Source: Bacillus sp. RO2 (GTDB taxonomy: Bacteria; Bacillota; Bacilli; Bacillales; Bacillaceae_I). Taken from it: 64,000 bases of DNA. Below the pieces are notes generated by a model. The model worked only from the letters and a program-made list of their open reading frames with translations. It was not told the origin of the DNA and did not search any database. The stretch lies in assembly GCF_012911845.1 (NCBI RefSeq), contig NZ_JAAXCU010000046.1, positions 124,001 to 188,000 of the forward strand, given 5' to 3'. Of the stretch, positions 1-8,486 are shown one piece after another (positions within the stretch are counted from its first letter, which is position 1; every line of letters starts with the position of its first letter). The translations under genes were made by a program, and so were the position numbers.

Positions 1-364
1 ACGTATTTAACTTGACGCCGATCGATTGACCACCAGGATACACTTTATATTCAGGTATGACATCTACATTGACTTTCTTAACCGGGATACCTGCCAGTTG
101 TAGTACAACCTGACCTTCCCCAGCCTGTTTGCCTTGAAATGCTAACGTTTTATCGTTTGCCTCAATCCCTAGAGAGGAGGAAGAATCTTCATTCACTTTG
201 GCAGTCACCGGAACAGATGACTGGAAATGTAATCCTTGTCCTTCAAACATCGTTATTTTATTTGGGATTTGGACATACTCTTTAAATGGTTGACTTACAC
301 ATAATACCATGACTGAAACAAGGAGAAATACACCAACAATTTTTCTAATTATATCTTCTCTCAA
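1..364 (-). CDS. spoIVB: SpoIVB sporulation serine peptidase, 5' part (runs off window)
   Basis: SpoIVB is secreted by the forespore into the intermembrane space, where it triggers pro-sigma-K processing. Only the N-terminal ~121 codons are here. They show a hydrophobic N-terminal anchor (IVGVFLLVSVMVL), then PFKEYVQIPNKI and a PGGQSIGVKLNT segment that leads into the PDZ domain; the catalytic domain lies outside the window. A TTG start at 362-364 is chosen because GAGGAG lies 9 nt upstream and residues after it align with the B. subtilis N-terminus. An in-frame GTG at 371-373 is too close to that Shine-Dalgarno. Position downstream of recN matches the conserved recN-spoIVB order. The gene is partial because of the window edge, not broken. 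Confidence 0.88.
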   Translation of the reverse strand, partial: MREDIIRKIVGVFLLVSVMVLCVSQPFKEYVQIPNKITMFEGQGLHFQSSVPVTAKVNEDSSSSLGIEANDKTLAFQGKQAGEGQVVLQLAGIPVKKVNVDVIPEYKVYPGGQSIGVKLNT

Positions 365-680
365 ACATTTCACTCTCCTCGGTCCTATCCCACACCATTC
401 ATGGCTACATTATATAATTTTGCCTTGTCAGGCTACATTTATAACAACGATATTAATTTAAATGCTACCCTTTATGGATAGTTATGTTATTTGAGGGGAA
501 TGGGGATATTAATTGGGAGTAGGAATGGTGAATATTATGTTAAATGGGCCAGCTTTGGAAACGTCGATGTTGAATTTCAGTGAACGATGAACGACTTCGT
601 ACGGGCTTGAGGGCAAATTTAGTCGTTTCTACAGTTGCTGAAGTGCAATCAAATGGCTTCCCTTTTTGTAGCGTAAGAGC
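365..680. other. spoIVB upstream region, no gene seen
   Basis: This is the unique part of the gap between spoIVB and recN. It should hold the sporulation promoter of spoIVB, but I could not place a convincing sigma-G -35/-10 pair. The short open frames here have no Shine-Dalgarno and no recognisable similarity. Confidence 0.4.
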
Positions 681-880
681 AAATGTCCGAAGATTTTCAG
701 AAGTTGACCGAAGTTTTGGCATTTTTGACCGAACCAAAATTTAGAATGACCGAACCCCGTTTGAGATTTGACCAAACAACGCCTTTTAGTGTCCGAACCC
801 TGCCTTTATTGAGTGTATAAATGTCCAAACATCAAACAAAGTTGTCCAAACTGTTTTACACACACTAAAAATGACCCAAA
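681..880. repeat. Degenerate 21-bp repeat array, copy 1 (GACCGAA/GTCCGAA family)
   Basis: About eight imperfect units, each with TGTCCGAA, TTGACCGAA or TGTCCAAA, lie roughly 21 bp apart. Read on the plus strand, the early units form in-frame heptapeptides such as MSEDFQK and LTEVLAF. The later units drift out of phase, so this is not a plausible gene as it stands. The same family in the same internal order recurs twice upstream of accB. It lies between the recN terminator and spoIVB. Confidence 0.75.
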
Positions 881-914
881 AACTTATAAAAATTGCTGAT
901 TTTGTACAAAACTA

Positions 915-950
915 CAAAAACCGTCCACACCTCCAAATGTGAACGGCCTT
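915..950 (-). terminator. Rho-independent terminator after recN
   Basis: Arms CCGTCCACA (921-929) and TGTGAACGG (939-947) form a 9-bp stem. On the minus strand it is followed by a T tract just beyond the recN stop, which separates recN from spoIVB. Confidence 0.8.
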
Positions 951-954
951 CGTG

Positions 955-2661
955 TTACCCCTGTTTAATATTCCCCGCGATCTCCAACAGCTCGCGTGCA
1001 TGCTCCTTCGTCAAAGAAGTAATCTCCACACCAGAAATCATCCGGCCAATCTCACGGACCTTTTCATCTTGATCCAGCCCGCGCACCTTGGTTTTGGTAC
1101 GTTCGCCAGATACTTCCTTGCTGATGAATAGATGAGTGTCTGACATGGCTGCAACTTGAGGCAAGTGCGAGATACAAAGCACTTGCGAATCAACCGAGAC
1201 CTGATAGATTTTCTCCGCAATAGCTTGTGCAACCCTGCCGCTGACTCCTGTATCGACCTCATCAAAAATAATGGAGGTGATACCTTGGTGTCTGGAGAAG
1301 ATACTCTTTAAAGCAAGCATAATCCGCGAAAGCTCCCCACCAGAAGCAACTTTCGCCATTGGCTTCAACGGTTCACCAGGGTTTGTTGTAAGGTAAAACT
1401 CTACAACATCCACACCGTTTTTCCCAAACACGACATCGCCTGATGCCTTTTCCTTTTTCACATCCATGTTCACATCAAAGATTGCTTTTTCCAAGTACAA
1501 GTCTTTCAGCTCTTTATGGATGCTCTTCATTAATTTCTCGGAAGCTTTTCTACGTGCATCAGTGAGTGATTTCGCTTCAAGGGCAAGATCTTGCTTGAGT
1601 GACTCCAATGACTCCTGCAACTGATGTATATGTGAATCACGGTTTTGCAAAGTTTCGAGCTCTTCTTCTATCTTTGCACCATACTCTAATATCTCCGAAA
1701 CCGAACTTCCGTATTTCCGCTTCAACTGTTTAATTTCATTCAATCTTCCTTCAATAAAATCAAGGCGGTTTGGATCAAACTCAAGCTGATCTATTTCATC
1801 CCTAATACGATAAGATAATTCTTCTAATTGATAATAAGAATTGGATATGATTTCATAAACATCTTTGAGGTTTTTATCTATTTCTTCCAGACCTTCCGAT
1901 TCAGACATAGCTTGTCCGACCCAGTCCAGTCCCTTTTGTTCTCCGTGCATGGCATAGTAACAGTTGTTGAGCGATTGATAAAGGCGTTCATAGTTACTGA
2001 TTTTGTTTCGTTCTTCTACCAACTCATCTTCTTCATTAATGGTTAGTTGCGCATTGTTGATCTCTTCTGCCTGGAACTGCAACAAATCAAGCCGATGAGC
2101 AACCTTTTGTTCATTTTCGGTGAGTTCTAGGAGCCTTTTTTCAACGTCCTTAAAAGAAGTATAAATATTTCTATACTCTTGGAGTTCCCTTTGGACAGCC
2201 ACGCCGCCAAACTGATCTAGAAGAGAGAGATGCAAGTCCGGATCCATCAACTCCTGATGTTCGTGCTGACCATGGATATCCACCAATGTTTGTCCTACTT
2301 CCCTTAATAGTGCAATGGTGACAAGCTTTCCATTAACACGACAAACACTTTTTCCAGTAGCATGGATTTCTCTTCGCAACACAACCATTTCGTCTTCTAT
2401 ATCAATCCCAAGCTCCTGACAAACTTTGTAAGCAGGGTGATTTTCATCCTCAAGTAAAAATAAGCCCTCTAGTTCCGCTCTTTTTTCACCAAATCGAACA
2501 AATTCGTGCGATCCCCTTCCACCTGCCAACAAGTGGATAGCATCTATGATAATGGATTTACCCGCTCCGGTCTCCCCGGTTAAAACCGTTAACCCTTTGT
2601 CAAAAGATACGGAAAGGGATTCAATAATAGCAAAATTTTTAATGGTTAACTCAGCAATCAT
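955..2661 (-). CDS. recN: DNA repair protein RecN
   Basis: RecN is an SMC-like ATPase that acts early at DNA double-strand breaks. The 568-residue product has Walker A GETGAGKS at residues 29-36. A long charged coiled-coil middle (about 160-370) follows, then the ABC signature ASGGELSR near 440 and Walker B IIFDEVDTG near 465, the standard RecN layout and length. The start ATG follows a GAGGATG Shine-Dalgarno. It lies 22 nt downstream of argR, so the two are probably cotranscribed, and a hairpin terminator follows the stop. Nothing unusual is seen. Confidence 0.97.
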   Translation of the reverse strand: MIAELTIKNFAIIESLSVSFDKGLTVLTGETGAGKSIIIDAIHLLAGGRGSHEFVRFGEKRAELEGLFLLEDENHPAYKVCQELGIDIEDEMVVLRREIHATGKSVCRVNGKLVTIALLREVGQTLVDIHGQHEHQELMDPDLHLSLLDQFGGVAVQRELQEYRNIYTSFKDVEKRLLELTENEQKVAHRLDLLQFQAEEINNAQLTINEEDELVEERNKISNYERLYQSLNNCYYAMHGEQKGLDWVGQAMSESEGLEEIDKNLKDVYEIISNSYYQLEELSYRIRDEIDQLEFDPNRLDFIEGRLNEIKQLKRKYGSSVSEILEYGAKIEEELETLQNRDSHIHQLQESLESLKQDLALEAKSLTDARRKASEKLMKSIHKELKDLYLEKAIFDVNMDVKKEKASGDVVFGKNGVDVVEFYLTTNPGEPLKPMAKVASGGELSRIMLALKSIFSRHQGITSIIFDEVDTGVSGRVAQAIAEKIYQVSVDSQVLCISHLPQVAAMSDTHLFISKEVSGERTKTKVRGLDQDEKVREIGRMISGVEITSLTKEHARELLEIAGNIKQG

Positions 2662-2683
2662 ATCATCACATCCTCGCGTGATT

Positions 2684-3133
2684 TTATAGCATATTTATAA
2701 AGCGGTCAGATAAATCTTTTGCATCCTCCGGTGTACGGCAAATGATTAAACATGTATCGTCACCACAAATAGTCCCTAGAATTTCCGACCAATCAAGATT
2801 ATCAATTAAAACACCGATAGCATTTGCATTACCAGGCATTGTTTTCATTACAATCATATGACCTGCTATATCTATTTTCACAAACGCATCCATCAATGAA
2901 CGTTTTAGTTTTTGCAGAGGATTAAAGCGTTGATCTGCTGGGAGGCTATATTTATATCTACCGTCAAGTAGTGGAACTTTTACAAGATGAAGCTCTTTGA
3001 TATCTCTTGAAACGGTCGCTTGGGTCACATTGAAACCTAAGCTTTTCAAACGATCAACAAGCTCGTCCTGTGTTTCTATTTCGCTGTTTGTAATTAATTC
3101 TCTAATCTTTATGTGTCTTTGGCCCTTTGTCAT
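2684..3133 (-). CDS. argR: Arginine repressor ArgR/AhrC
   Basis: The product is the arginine-responsive hexameric regulator that represses arginine biosynthesis and activates catabolism. Length is 149 aa. The N-terminal winged helix contains [16 protein letters not shown] (about 39-54), and the C-terminal arginine-binding domain has GTICGDDT (about 121-128), the signature for the ligand-binding and trimer interface. The Shine-Dalgarno AAGGGGTG lies 7 nt before ATG. It sits between tlyA and recN as in other Bacillaceae. A hairpin at the end of tlyA suggests that argR-recN starts from its own promoter, which I could not place confidently. Confidence 0.96.
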   Translation of the reverse strand: MTKGQRHIKIRELITNSEIETQDELVDRLKSLGFNVTQATVSRDIKELHLVKVPLLDGRYKYSLPADQRFNPLQKLKRSLMDAFVKIDIAGHMIVMKTMPGNANAIGVLIDNLDWSEILGTICGDDTCLIICRTPEDAKDLSDRFINML

Positions 3134-3199
3134 GTTGGCACCCCTTAATAATCTATATAACCTAGCTTTATGTTAATGGAAACCTTTCAATATGTAAAA

Positions 3200-3232
3200 G
3201 AAAAAAGGAACAACCATCGTAATAGTTATTCC
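3200..3232 (-). terminator. Terminator at the end of the dxs-tlyA transcript
   Basis: Arms GGAACAAC (3207-3214) and GTTATTCC (3225-3232) pair with one G-U, and on the minus strand a T tract follows. The stem overlaps the tlyA stop, so the OLE-oapA-dxs-tlyA unit probably ends before argR. Confidence 0.65.
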
Positions 3233-4062
3233 CCTTTTTCGACCTTCAATTGTAGGTGCGCATCTGCAACTAGAGTGGATATGGAAGTTTCGAGATTATT
3301 TTCTGCGTTTTCTTCTGTATGTCCATTCCATTGCAAATGAAGGAGGAATTCAATGTTACCCTCCCCTCCCTTAATCGGCGAGTAAGAGGCATTCATCACG
3401 TCATAGCCTTCCTTCAAGCTGAAGTCAATAATCTTATCCATCACCGCTTCGTGTATCTTCGGTTCACGGACAATACCTTTTTTGCCGACCTGCTCTCTTC
3501 CCGCTTCAAATTGAGGCTTAACAAGCGCCACTACGTCGCTGCCTGATACAAGCAGGGTTTTTAACACAGGTAATATCAGTTTCAATGAAATAAATGAAAC
3601 ATCAATGCTGGCAAAATCCGGCATGCCTTCATTTAAATCCACCGGTGTAACATATCTGAAATTGGTTCTTTCCATCACCACTACCCGGTCATCTTGACGG
3701 AGTTTCCAAGCCAGTTGATTATACCCTACATCAAGTGCGTAGCTAAGCTTTGCACCATTTTGCAGGGCGCAATCGGTGAATCCGCCTGTAGAAGCACCGA
3801 TATCAAGAAGTATCTTGTCTTTTACATCCAAGTTAAAGACTTTTAGTGCTTTTTCCAGTTTTAAACCGCCTCGACTTACATATGGCATGACATTGCCTTT
3901 GACAGTCAACGCTGCATCTATTGCTACTTTTTCACCAGGCTTGTCCAGCCGTTGTTCGTTTGAATATACAAGTCCTGCCATAATGGAGCGCTTTGCCTTC
4001 TCACGTGTTTCCACAAGCCCACGCTCCACTAAAAGTACATCTACTCGTTCTTTTTTCGCCAT
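3226..4062 (-). CDS. tlyA: TlyA-family rRNA 2'-O-methyltransferase / hemolysin-like protein
   Basis: The product is the YqxC/TlyA homologue, 278 aa. The N-terminal S4 RNA-binding domain (about 5-65, RVDVLLVERGLVETREKAKR) is followed by an RrmJ/FtsJ-type SAM methyltransferase domain with LLDIGASTGGFTDCAL (about 84-99). TlyA in other bacteria methylates 16S and 23S rRNA ribose; the activity of the Bacillus orthologue is inferred. ATG is 6 nt after the dxs stop, so the two are translated from one transcript, as in B. subtilis. Length and motifs are normal. Confidence 0.92.
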   Translation of the reverse strand: MAKKERVDVLLVERGLVETREKAKRSIMAGLVYSNEQRLDKPGEKVAIDAALTVKGNVMPYVSRGGLKLEKALKVFNLDVKDKILLDIGASTGGFTDCALQNGAKLSYALDVGYNQLAWKLRQDDRVVVMERTNFRYVTPVDLNEGMPDFASIDVSFISLKLILPVLKTLLVSGSDVVALVKPQFEAGREQVGKKGIVREPKIHEAVMDKIIDFSLKEGYDVMNASYSPIKGGEGNIEFLLHLQWNGHTEENAENNLETSISTLVADAHLQLKVEKGE

Positions 4063-4068
4063 ATACCC

Positions 4069-5961
4069 TTAAGCCCTTTTTTGTTTTCTTCTTGCTGCAA
4101 TCAATTTAACATTTTCCACGACTTTTTCTGTTGTTAAATCTATTTCCTGTAGCAGCTCTTTCACACTTCCATGTTCAATGAAGCGATCCGGAATTCCCAT
4201 TCTTACCACACGGTTGGTATAACCATTATCGTTTGCAAACTCGACAACCGCACTACCGAATCCACCTTGAAGAACTGCTTCTTCAATTGTTACAAAAGGT
4301 ATACCTGATTTAAAGAGGTCGTGCAATAGCGCCTCATCCATCGGTTTAATAAATCTCGCATTCACTACTTTTACTGACAGGTTTTCCTTTTTTAGATAAT
4401 CGGCAGCTTCAAGTGCCATTCCGATTGTCGTTCCAAATGTAAGGATAACTGCATCCGTTCCTTCTTTCAGTACTTCCCAAGAACCGATTGGCAACTCTTT
4501 TAATTCCTCATCCATTTTGACACCTAATCCGTTACCACGTGGATAGCGAAGTGCAATTGGGCCTTCGTCATACTTATTTGCCGTATATACCATGTGTTGG
4601 CCTTCGTTTTCATCTTTAGGCATCATTAGAACCATGTTTGGTAAATGTCTTAGAAAGGCGATGTCAAATACACCTTGATGCGTTTCACCATCTTCCCCGA
4701 CTAAACCAGAACGATCAATCCCAAAGAAAACATTTAAGTTTTGACGGCATACATCATGGACGACTTGATCGTATCCTCGTTGCAGGAAGGTAGAATAAAT
4801 GGCTAGGAACGGTTTCATTCCTTGAGTTGCAAGCCCGGCCGCCATGGTGACTGCATGCTGCTCTGCAATTCCGACATCAAACATTCGGTCTGGAAATTCT
4901 TTTGCAAAACCTTCAAGCTTAGATCCTACAGGCATCGCAGGTGTCAGAGCCACGATACGCTCGTCTTCTCGTGCAAGTTTGCGGACTGTTTCACTAACTA
5001 CACTGCTCCACGCTGGTGGACCGCCAACTGGCTTCAGGAAATCACCTGTTTCAATCTTATAAGGCCCAGTTCCATGCCATGTACCAATCGTATCCAGTTC
5101 AGCCGGTTCATACCCTTTTCCTTTTTTTGTTACAACGTGGATCAGCACCGGTCCTTCTGTTTTCTTGGCATATTTAAGATTTTCAATTAAATCGCTGTAA
5201 TTATGTCCATCAATTGGTCCTAAGTACGTAAAACCAAGTTCTTCAAAAAACATCCCGCTGACAACAAGGTATTTTAAACTGTCTTTGATGCGCTCAGCCG
5301 TTGACGCCAGTTTCCCGCCAACTGCAGGTATTTTCTTAAGAAGCACTTCCAGTTCGTCTTTTACCCAATTGTACTTACCAGCAGTACGCATTCTTCCAAG
5401 CGCACTATGCAATGCTCCGACATTTGGAGCGATGGACATTTCATTATCATTCAAAATGACAATCATGTCTTTCTTTTCATGACCAATATGATTCAATGCT
5501 TCGAGTGCCATTCCGCCTGTTAAGGCACCATCCCCGATAATCGGAATAACATACTCATCGGTTCCTTTGATGTCACGAGCGGCCGCCATACCCATCGCTC
5601 CGGAAAGAGAGGTGGAAGAATGTCCCGTTTCCCAAACATCATGCTCAGACTCATTCCTTTTCGGAAACCCACAGAGACCTTTATATTTACGCAACGTACC
5701 AAAATCACAGGCTCTTCCTGTCAAAATTTTATGGACATAGGCCTGGTGACCAACATCCCATAAAAACTTGTCTTTAGGGCTGTCAAACACTTTGTGCAAA
5801 GCAACAGTGAGTTCGACTACCCCAAGATTCGGCCCGATATGACCGCCTGATGTGGAGAGCTGTTCTATCAGAAAACGTCTGATATCCTCGCTAAGGCTCT
5901 CCAGTTCATCTATTGACATTTTCTTTAAAAATTGCGGATTTTCAATCTTTGTAAGATCCAA
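4069..5961 (-). CDS. dxs: 1-deoxy-D-xylulose-5-phosphate synthase
   Basis: Dxs is the TPP-dependent enzyme that condenses pyruvate and glyceraldehyde-3-phosphate in the first step of the MEP isoprenoid pathway. The 630-residue protein closely follows B. subtilis Dxs along its length. It has the TPP/Mg motif GDGALTGG (about 152-159) ending in the N of ILNDN, and the catalytic glutamate in [10 protein letters not shown] (about 368-377). The start is TTG, preceded by GAGAGTG; the following residues [15 protein letters not shown] match the family N-terminus. It is downstream of oapA by 22 nt and upstream of tlyA. With ispA on the other side of the OLE RNA, the locus groups isoprenoid synthesis genes. 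Confidence 0.97.
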   Translation of the reverse strand: MDLTKIENPQFLKKMSIDELESLSEDIRRFLIEQLSTSGGHIGPNLGVVELTVALHKVFDSPKDKFLWDVGHQAYVHKILTGRACDFGTLRKYKGLCGFPKRNESEHDVWETGHSSTSLSGAMGMAAARDIKGTDEYVIPIIGDGALTGGMALEALNHIGHEKKDMIVILNDNEMSIAPNVGALHSALGRMRTAGKYNWVKDELEVLLKKIPAVGGKLASTAERIKDSLKYLVVSGMFFEELGFTYLGPIDGHNYSDLIENLKYAKKTEGPVLIHVVTKKGKGYEPAELDTIGTWHGTGPYKIETGDFLKPVGGPPAWSSVVSETVRKLAREDERIVALTPAMPVGSKLEGFAKEFPDRMFDVGIAEQHAVTMAAGLATQGMKPFLAIYSTFLQRGYDQVVHDVCRQNLNVFFGIDRSGLVGEDGETHQGVFDIAFLRHLPNMVLMMPKDENEGQHMVYTANKYDEGPIALRYPRGNGLGVKMDEELKELPIGSWEVLKEGTDAVILTFGTTIGMALEAADYLKKENLSVKVVNARFIKPMDEALLHDLFKSGIPFVTIEEAVLQGGFGSAVVEFANDNGYTNRVVRMGIPDRFIEHGSVKELLQEIDLTTEKVVENVKLIAARRKQKRA

Positions 5962-5983
5962 AAGGGATCACTCTCTTTCCTTG

Positions 5984-6598
5984 CTAATTTCGCTTATTTT
6001 TACGCTTTTTATTTTCTTTCAAGACCACAATGTTAAATTTGTCTTCTAGTATATAAAACAGCCTTCCCACTTGAAACAGAATAGGTGTAGAATACCGAAT
6101 TGCCATCGACTTTCCAAAAGCCTTTCCTCCAACTGTAACAGCTGCCACAACGCTTGTGAAGACAACAGCCACAATATAATGGAACAAAGAGTCTTCTGTT
6201 TGCCCTACCGAAAGGGTGAAGGAAATGACTACAATGGCAGATGCAGTCCCACTGATAATCCCAGAAATATCACCGATAACGTCATTACAAAAACTTGCAA
6301 ACCGATCCGCATTCCTGACAATCTGTATGGCTTGTTTGGAACCGTTTACCCTTTCCGCTGCCATCGCATGAAATGGAGTTTCATCTGCAGCTGTGGAAGC
6401 AATACCAAGCATATCGAAAAAAATACCGATAAAGACGATGATAAACACAATGACCATCCCTACTGCCCATGTTACTCCTGAAAGTAAGTAGGTGGAAACG
6501 ATTGAAAAAATAGCCGCTAACACGAGTGTGATAACGGCGATAGCTAAACTCCAATTTATTGCATCTTTCCATTTATTAACCATAGTATAAAATCCCAA
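5984..6598 (-). CDS. oapA: OLE-associated protein A (OapA), membrane protein
   Basis: The product is a 204-aa membrane protein directly downstream of the OLE RNA. Hydrophobic stretches suggest about four membrane segments: WSLAIAVITLVLAAIFSIV (15-33), VTWAVGMVIVFIIVFIGIFF (about 42-61), and two in the middle to C-terminal half (GIISGTASAIVVISFTLSV and YIVAVVFTSVVAAVTVGGKA). A polar conserved-looking block RNADRFASFCNDVIGDI lies at about 95-111, and the C-terminus is very basic (KENKKRKNKRN). OapA in Bacillus halodurans binds OLE RNA and carries it to the membrane. The identification rests on gene order (ispA-OLE-oapA-dxs), size and topology, not on an alignment. Confidence 0.88.
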   Translation of the reverse strand: MGFYTMVNKWKDAINWSLAIAVITLVLAAIFSIVSTYLLSGVTWAVGMVIVFIIVFIGIFFDMLGIASTAADETPFHAMAAERVNGSKQAIQIVRNADRFASFCNDVIGDISGIISGTASAIVVISFTLSVGQTEDSLFHYIVAVVFTSVVAAVTVGGKAFGKSMAIRYSTPILFQVGRLFYILEDKFNIVVLKENKKRKNKRN

Positions 6599-6684
6599 CT
6601 CTATATAAGTAAGCTTTTGTAGTTATCTTACATTTTATTATAGACAAAAATTTTTAATCCACCAAACTTCAATAGTTTTTATGT

Positions 6685-7295
6685 AAAAGTGGTCATGTAT
6701 TGAGTAAAAACTGCGGCTTAGGTCCAGTAGGTTTTCCCAAGCAAGTACCAGATGTCGCCATACTGGCGGTTTCCCTTTAAACCTGCCTTAGCCGTGTCGC
6801 CATCGACTAGACTGGATTACCACTTAGTCCGCACTATAATCCTCAATACATGTCTTAAATTTAGAACAGTCTAGGAGTTTTCCTCTACAGCCCTTAAACC
6901 TTGTCTTAGCCTCTTTTGCAGAACGGATTTCATATGGAATACATAGATAGATTCACCGGCCTAGTGAAAAAATCCCCTACCATAATCCCCTCCGACTCCA
7001 CTCAAGGCAGGCTACGCTGTTTATACCTAACCCAGTTAGATATAACACAGGTTTATCACCATTCCACTACTTGCTCCCCTAGGGGATTAACAAGCGTAAG
7101 AATGGGCCTCCACGGAAGTAGGGTCTTCGCCCACATGCCATTGTGGATCGCCCTACTACCTTAACTCCCAGCATCAACCCAAGGCTGGGCGCCTCAAGCC
7201 GACACAAGGAACTTCATCGATGTGCCCTTTAGCGGATTTTTAGGCCCGCCTTCAGAAAAGGTGGACTGACTAGAATACTGCACCACTCATTTGTA
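6685..7295 (-). ncRNA. ole: OLE RNA (Ornate Large Extremophilic RNA)
   Basis: A gap of about 750 bp without a credible gene separates ispA from oapA, exactly where OLE RNA lies in Bacillus halodurans and relatives. A strong minus-strand promoter (-35 TTGAGC, 17-bp spacer, -10 TATAGT) predicts a start near 7295. Transcription to just before oapA gives about 610 nt, the known OLE length. Near the 3' end an exact 11-bp inverted repeat (6694-6704 with 6842-6852) closes a 159-nt domain, and many GC-rich stem-forming stretches lie between. OLE forms a membrane ribonucleoprotein with OapA and is linked to tolerance of alcohol, cold and magnesium stress. The ends are estimates to within about 15 nt. 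Confidence 0.9.
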
Positions 7296-7301
7296 CCATA
7301 T

Positions 7302-7330
7302 ACTATACCACAAAAAGAGGAAATGCTCAA
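7302..7330 (-). promoter_or_regulatory. Sigma-A promoter of the OLE RNA
   Basis: On the minus strand -35 TTGAGC (7325-7330) and -10 TATAGT (7302-7307) are separated by exactly 17 bp. It lies between the ispA stop and the 5' end of OLE RNA and probably also drives oapA-dxs-tlyA. Confidence 0.75.
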
Positions 7331-7352
7331 TTTTGACTGCTACTTTTGTCGA

Positions 7353-8249
7353 TTAATGGTCCCTTTTGGCAATTAGATCGCAAAGTTGCACCAATAGATC
7401 CGACTCTAACGGAATGTCAGCTAGAATTTGCTTCGCCTCATTAATATGATATTCCAACTTTTCTTTTGCGCCTTTCATGGTTAGTAGTGATGGATAGGTC
7501 ACTTTTTCGTTAAGGGTATCTGACCCTACAGGCTTGCCAATTTTAGACGCATCCCCTTCAATATCAAGAATGTCATCTCTGATTTGGAATGCAAGGCCCA
7601 AGTGGTCTGCAAATTGCTCTAACTTGGCAATTTGCTCTTCTGTAGCATCCCCGAGTATTGCACCTGCCACTATGCTATAACCTAGTAGTTTTCCTGTTTT
7701 GTTTCTATGTATATATTCAAGGTCTTGAAGTGAAAGTAGTTTTCCTTCTCCTTCCATATCCGCAACCTGTCCTCCAACCATTCCTCTTGGTCCGGAGGCT
7801 TTGGCTAATTCCTTCATTAGGGTGACGACTTTCATTGGCTGGACATCTAGATTTAAAAGGTCCTCCATAACCTCAAAGCTTTGGGTGAGCAAGGCATCAC
7901 CAGCCAGTATTGCCATCGCTTCACCATACACTTTATGATTAGTAGGCTTTCCGCGTCTGTAGTCATCATCATCCATACTCGGAAGATCATCGTGCACTAG
8001 AGAATACGTGTGTATCATCTCAACGGCACAAGCTACTGGTATTCCCAGCTCTTCCGGCTTTCCAAAAGACTTTAATGTTGCAAGCACTAATAAAGGTCGA
8101 AGTCTTTTTCCGCCTGCCTTCAGTGAATAATTCATGGATTCCAGTAAAACTTCTGGTGCTTCAACAGAATTCATATAGGAATAGAGAGCATCCTCCACCA
8201 ATTTCTTTCTATCTTTCATAAAAGTTTGTAGATCCATCAACTGTGACAA
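7353..8249 (-). CDS. ispA: Farnesyl diphosphate synthase / polyprenyl synthetase
   Basis: The enzyme condenses isopentenyl diphosphate with allylic diphosphates to make farnesyl diphosphate. Length is 298 aa. The first aspartate-rich motif is DDLPSMDDDD (about 90-99) followed by RRG, and the second is DDILD (about 225). GGKRLRPLL at about 46-54 provides substrate-binding residues. The start is a TTG that abuts the xseB stop; GGAGG lies 11 nt upstream inside xseB. A later in-frame ATG (8237) is farther from that site. The unit xseA-xseB-ispA is translationally coupled, as in B. subtilis (yqiD), and is followed by OLE RNA. Confidence 0.95.
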   Translation of the reverse strand: MSQLMDLQTFMKDRKKLVEDALYSYMNSVEAPEVLLESMNYSLKAGGKRLRPLLVLATLKSFGKPEELGIPVACAVEMIHTYSLVHDDLPSMDDDDYRRGKPTNHKVYGEAMAILAGDALLTQSFEVMEDLLNLDVQPMKVVTLMKELAKASGPRGMVGGQVADMEGEGKLLSLQDLEYIHRNKTGKLLGYSIVAGAILGDATEEQIAKLEQFADHLGLAFQIRDDILDIEGDASKIGKPVGSDTLNEKVTYPSLLTMKGAKEKLEYHINEAKQILADIPLESDLLVQLCDLIAKRDH

Positions 8250-8486
8250 TTAAGCTTCATCCTCCTGTACTTGGAATGACTCCAATTCGCCGTTTTCTTT
8301 TAATATCTGCTCCATCTCTTCCTCTACAAGAGAAAGCTTGTCATGACAAAGCTTGGACAATTTCATTCCTTCTTTGTAAAAAGAAATGGCTTTTTCTAAT
8401 GGAACATCTCCTTCTTCAAGTTTTTCTACAATGTTTTCCAAATCTTTCATTGCTTCTTCAAATGTAACTTCCTTTTTTTCACTCAT
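8250..8486 (-). CDS. xseB: Exodeoxyribonuclease VII small subunit
   Basis: The small subunit of the exonuclease VII complex that degrades single-stranded DNA. The product has 78 residues with the family pattern [26 protein letters not shown], made of two helices. It overlaps the xseA stop by 8 nt, and its own stop touches the ispA start, so the three genes are coupled. Length is typical. Confidence 0.95.
   Translation of the reverse strand: MSEKKEVTFEEAMKDLENIVEKLEEGDVPLEKAISFYKEGMKLSKLCHDKLSLVEEEMEQILKENGELESFQVQEDEA

Noticed and set aside
540-737. 65-codon minus-strand open frame upstream of recN
   Set aside because: No Shine-Dalgarno, odd composition, and its N-terminal part is the reverse complement of the 21-bp repeat array.
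6916-7164. 82-codon plus-strand open frame opposite OLE RNA
   Set aside because: Lies wholly antisense to the structured RNA, has no ribosome binding site and an unlikely protein composition.
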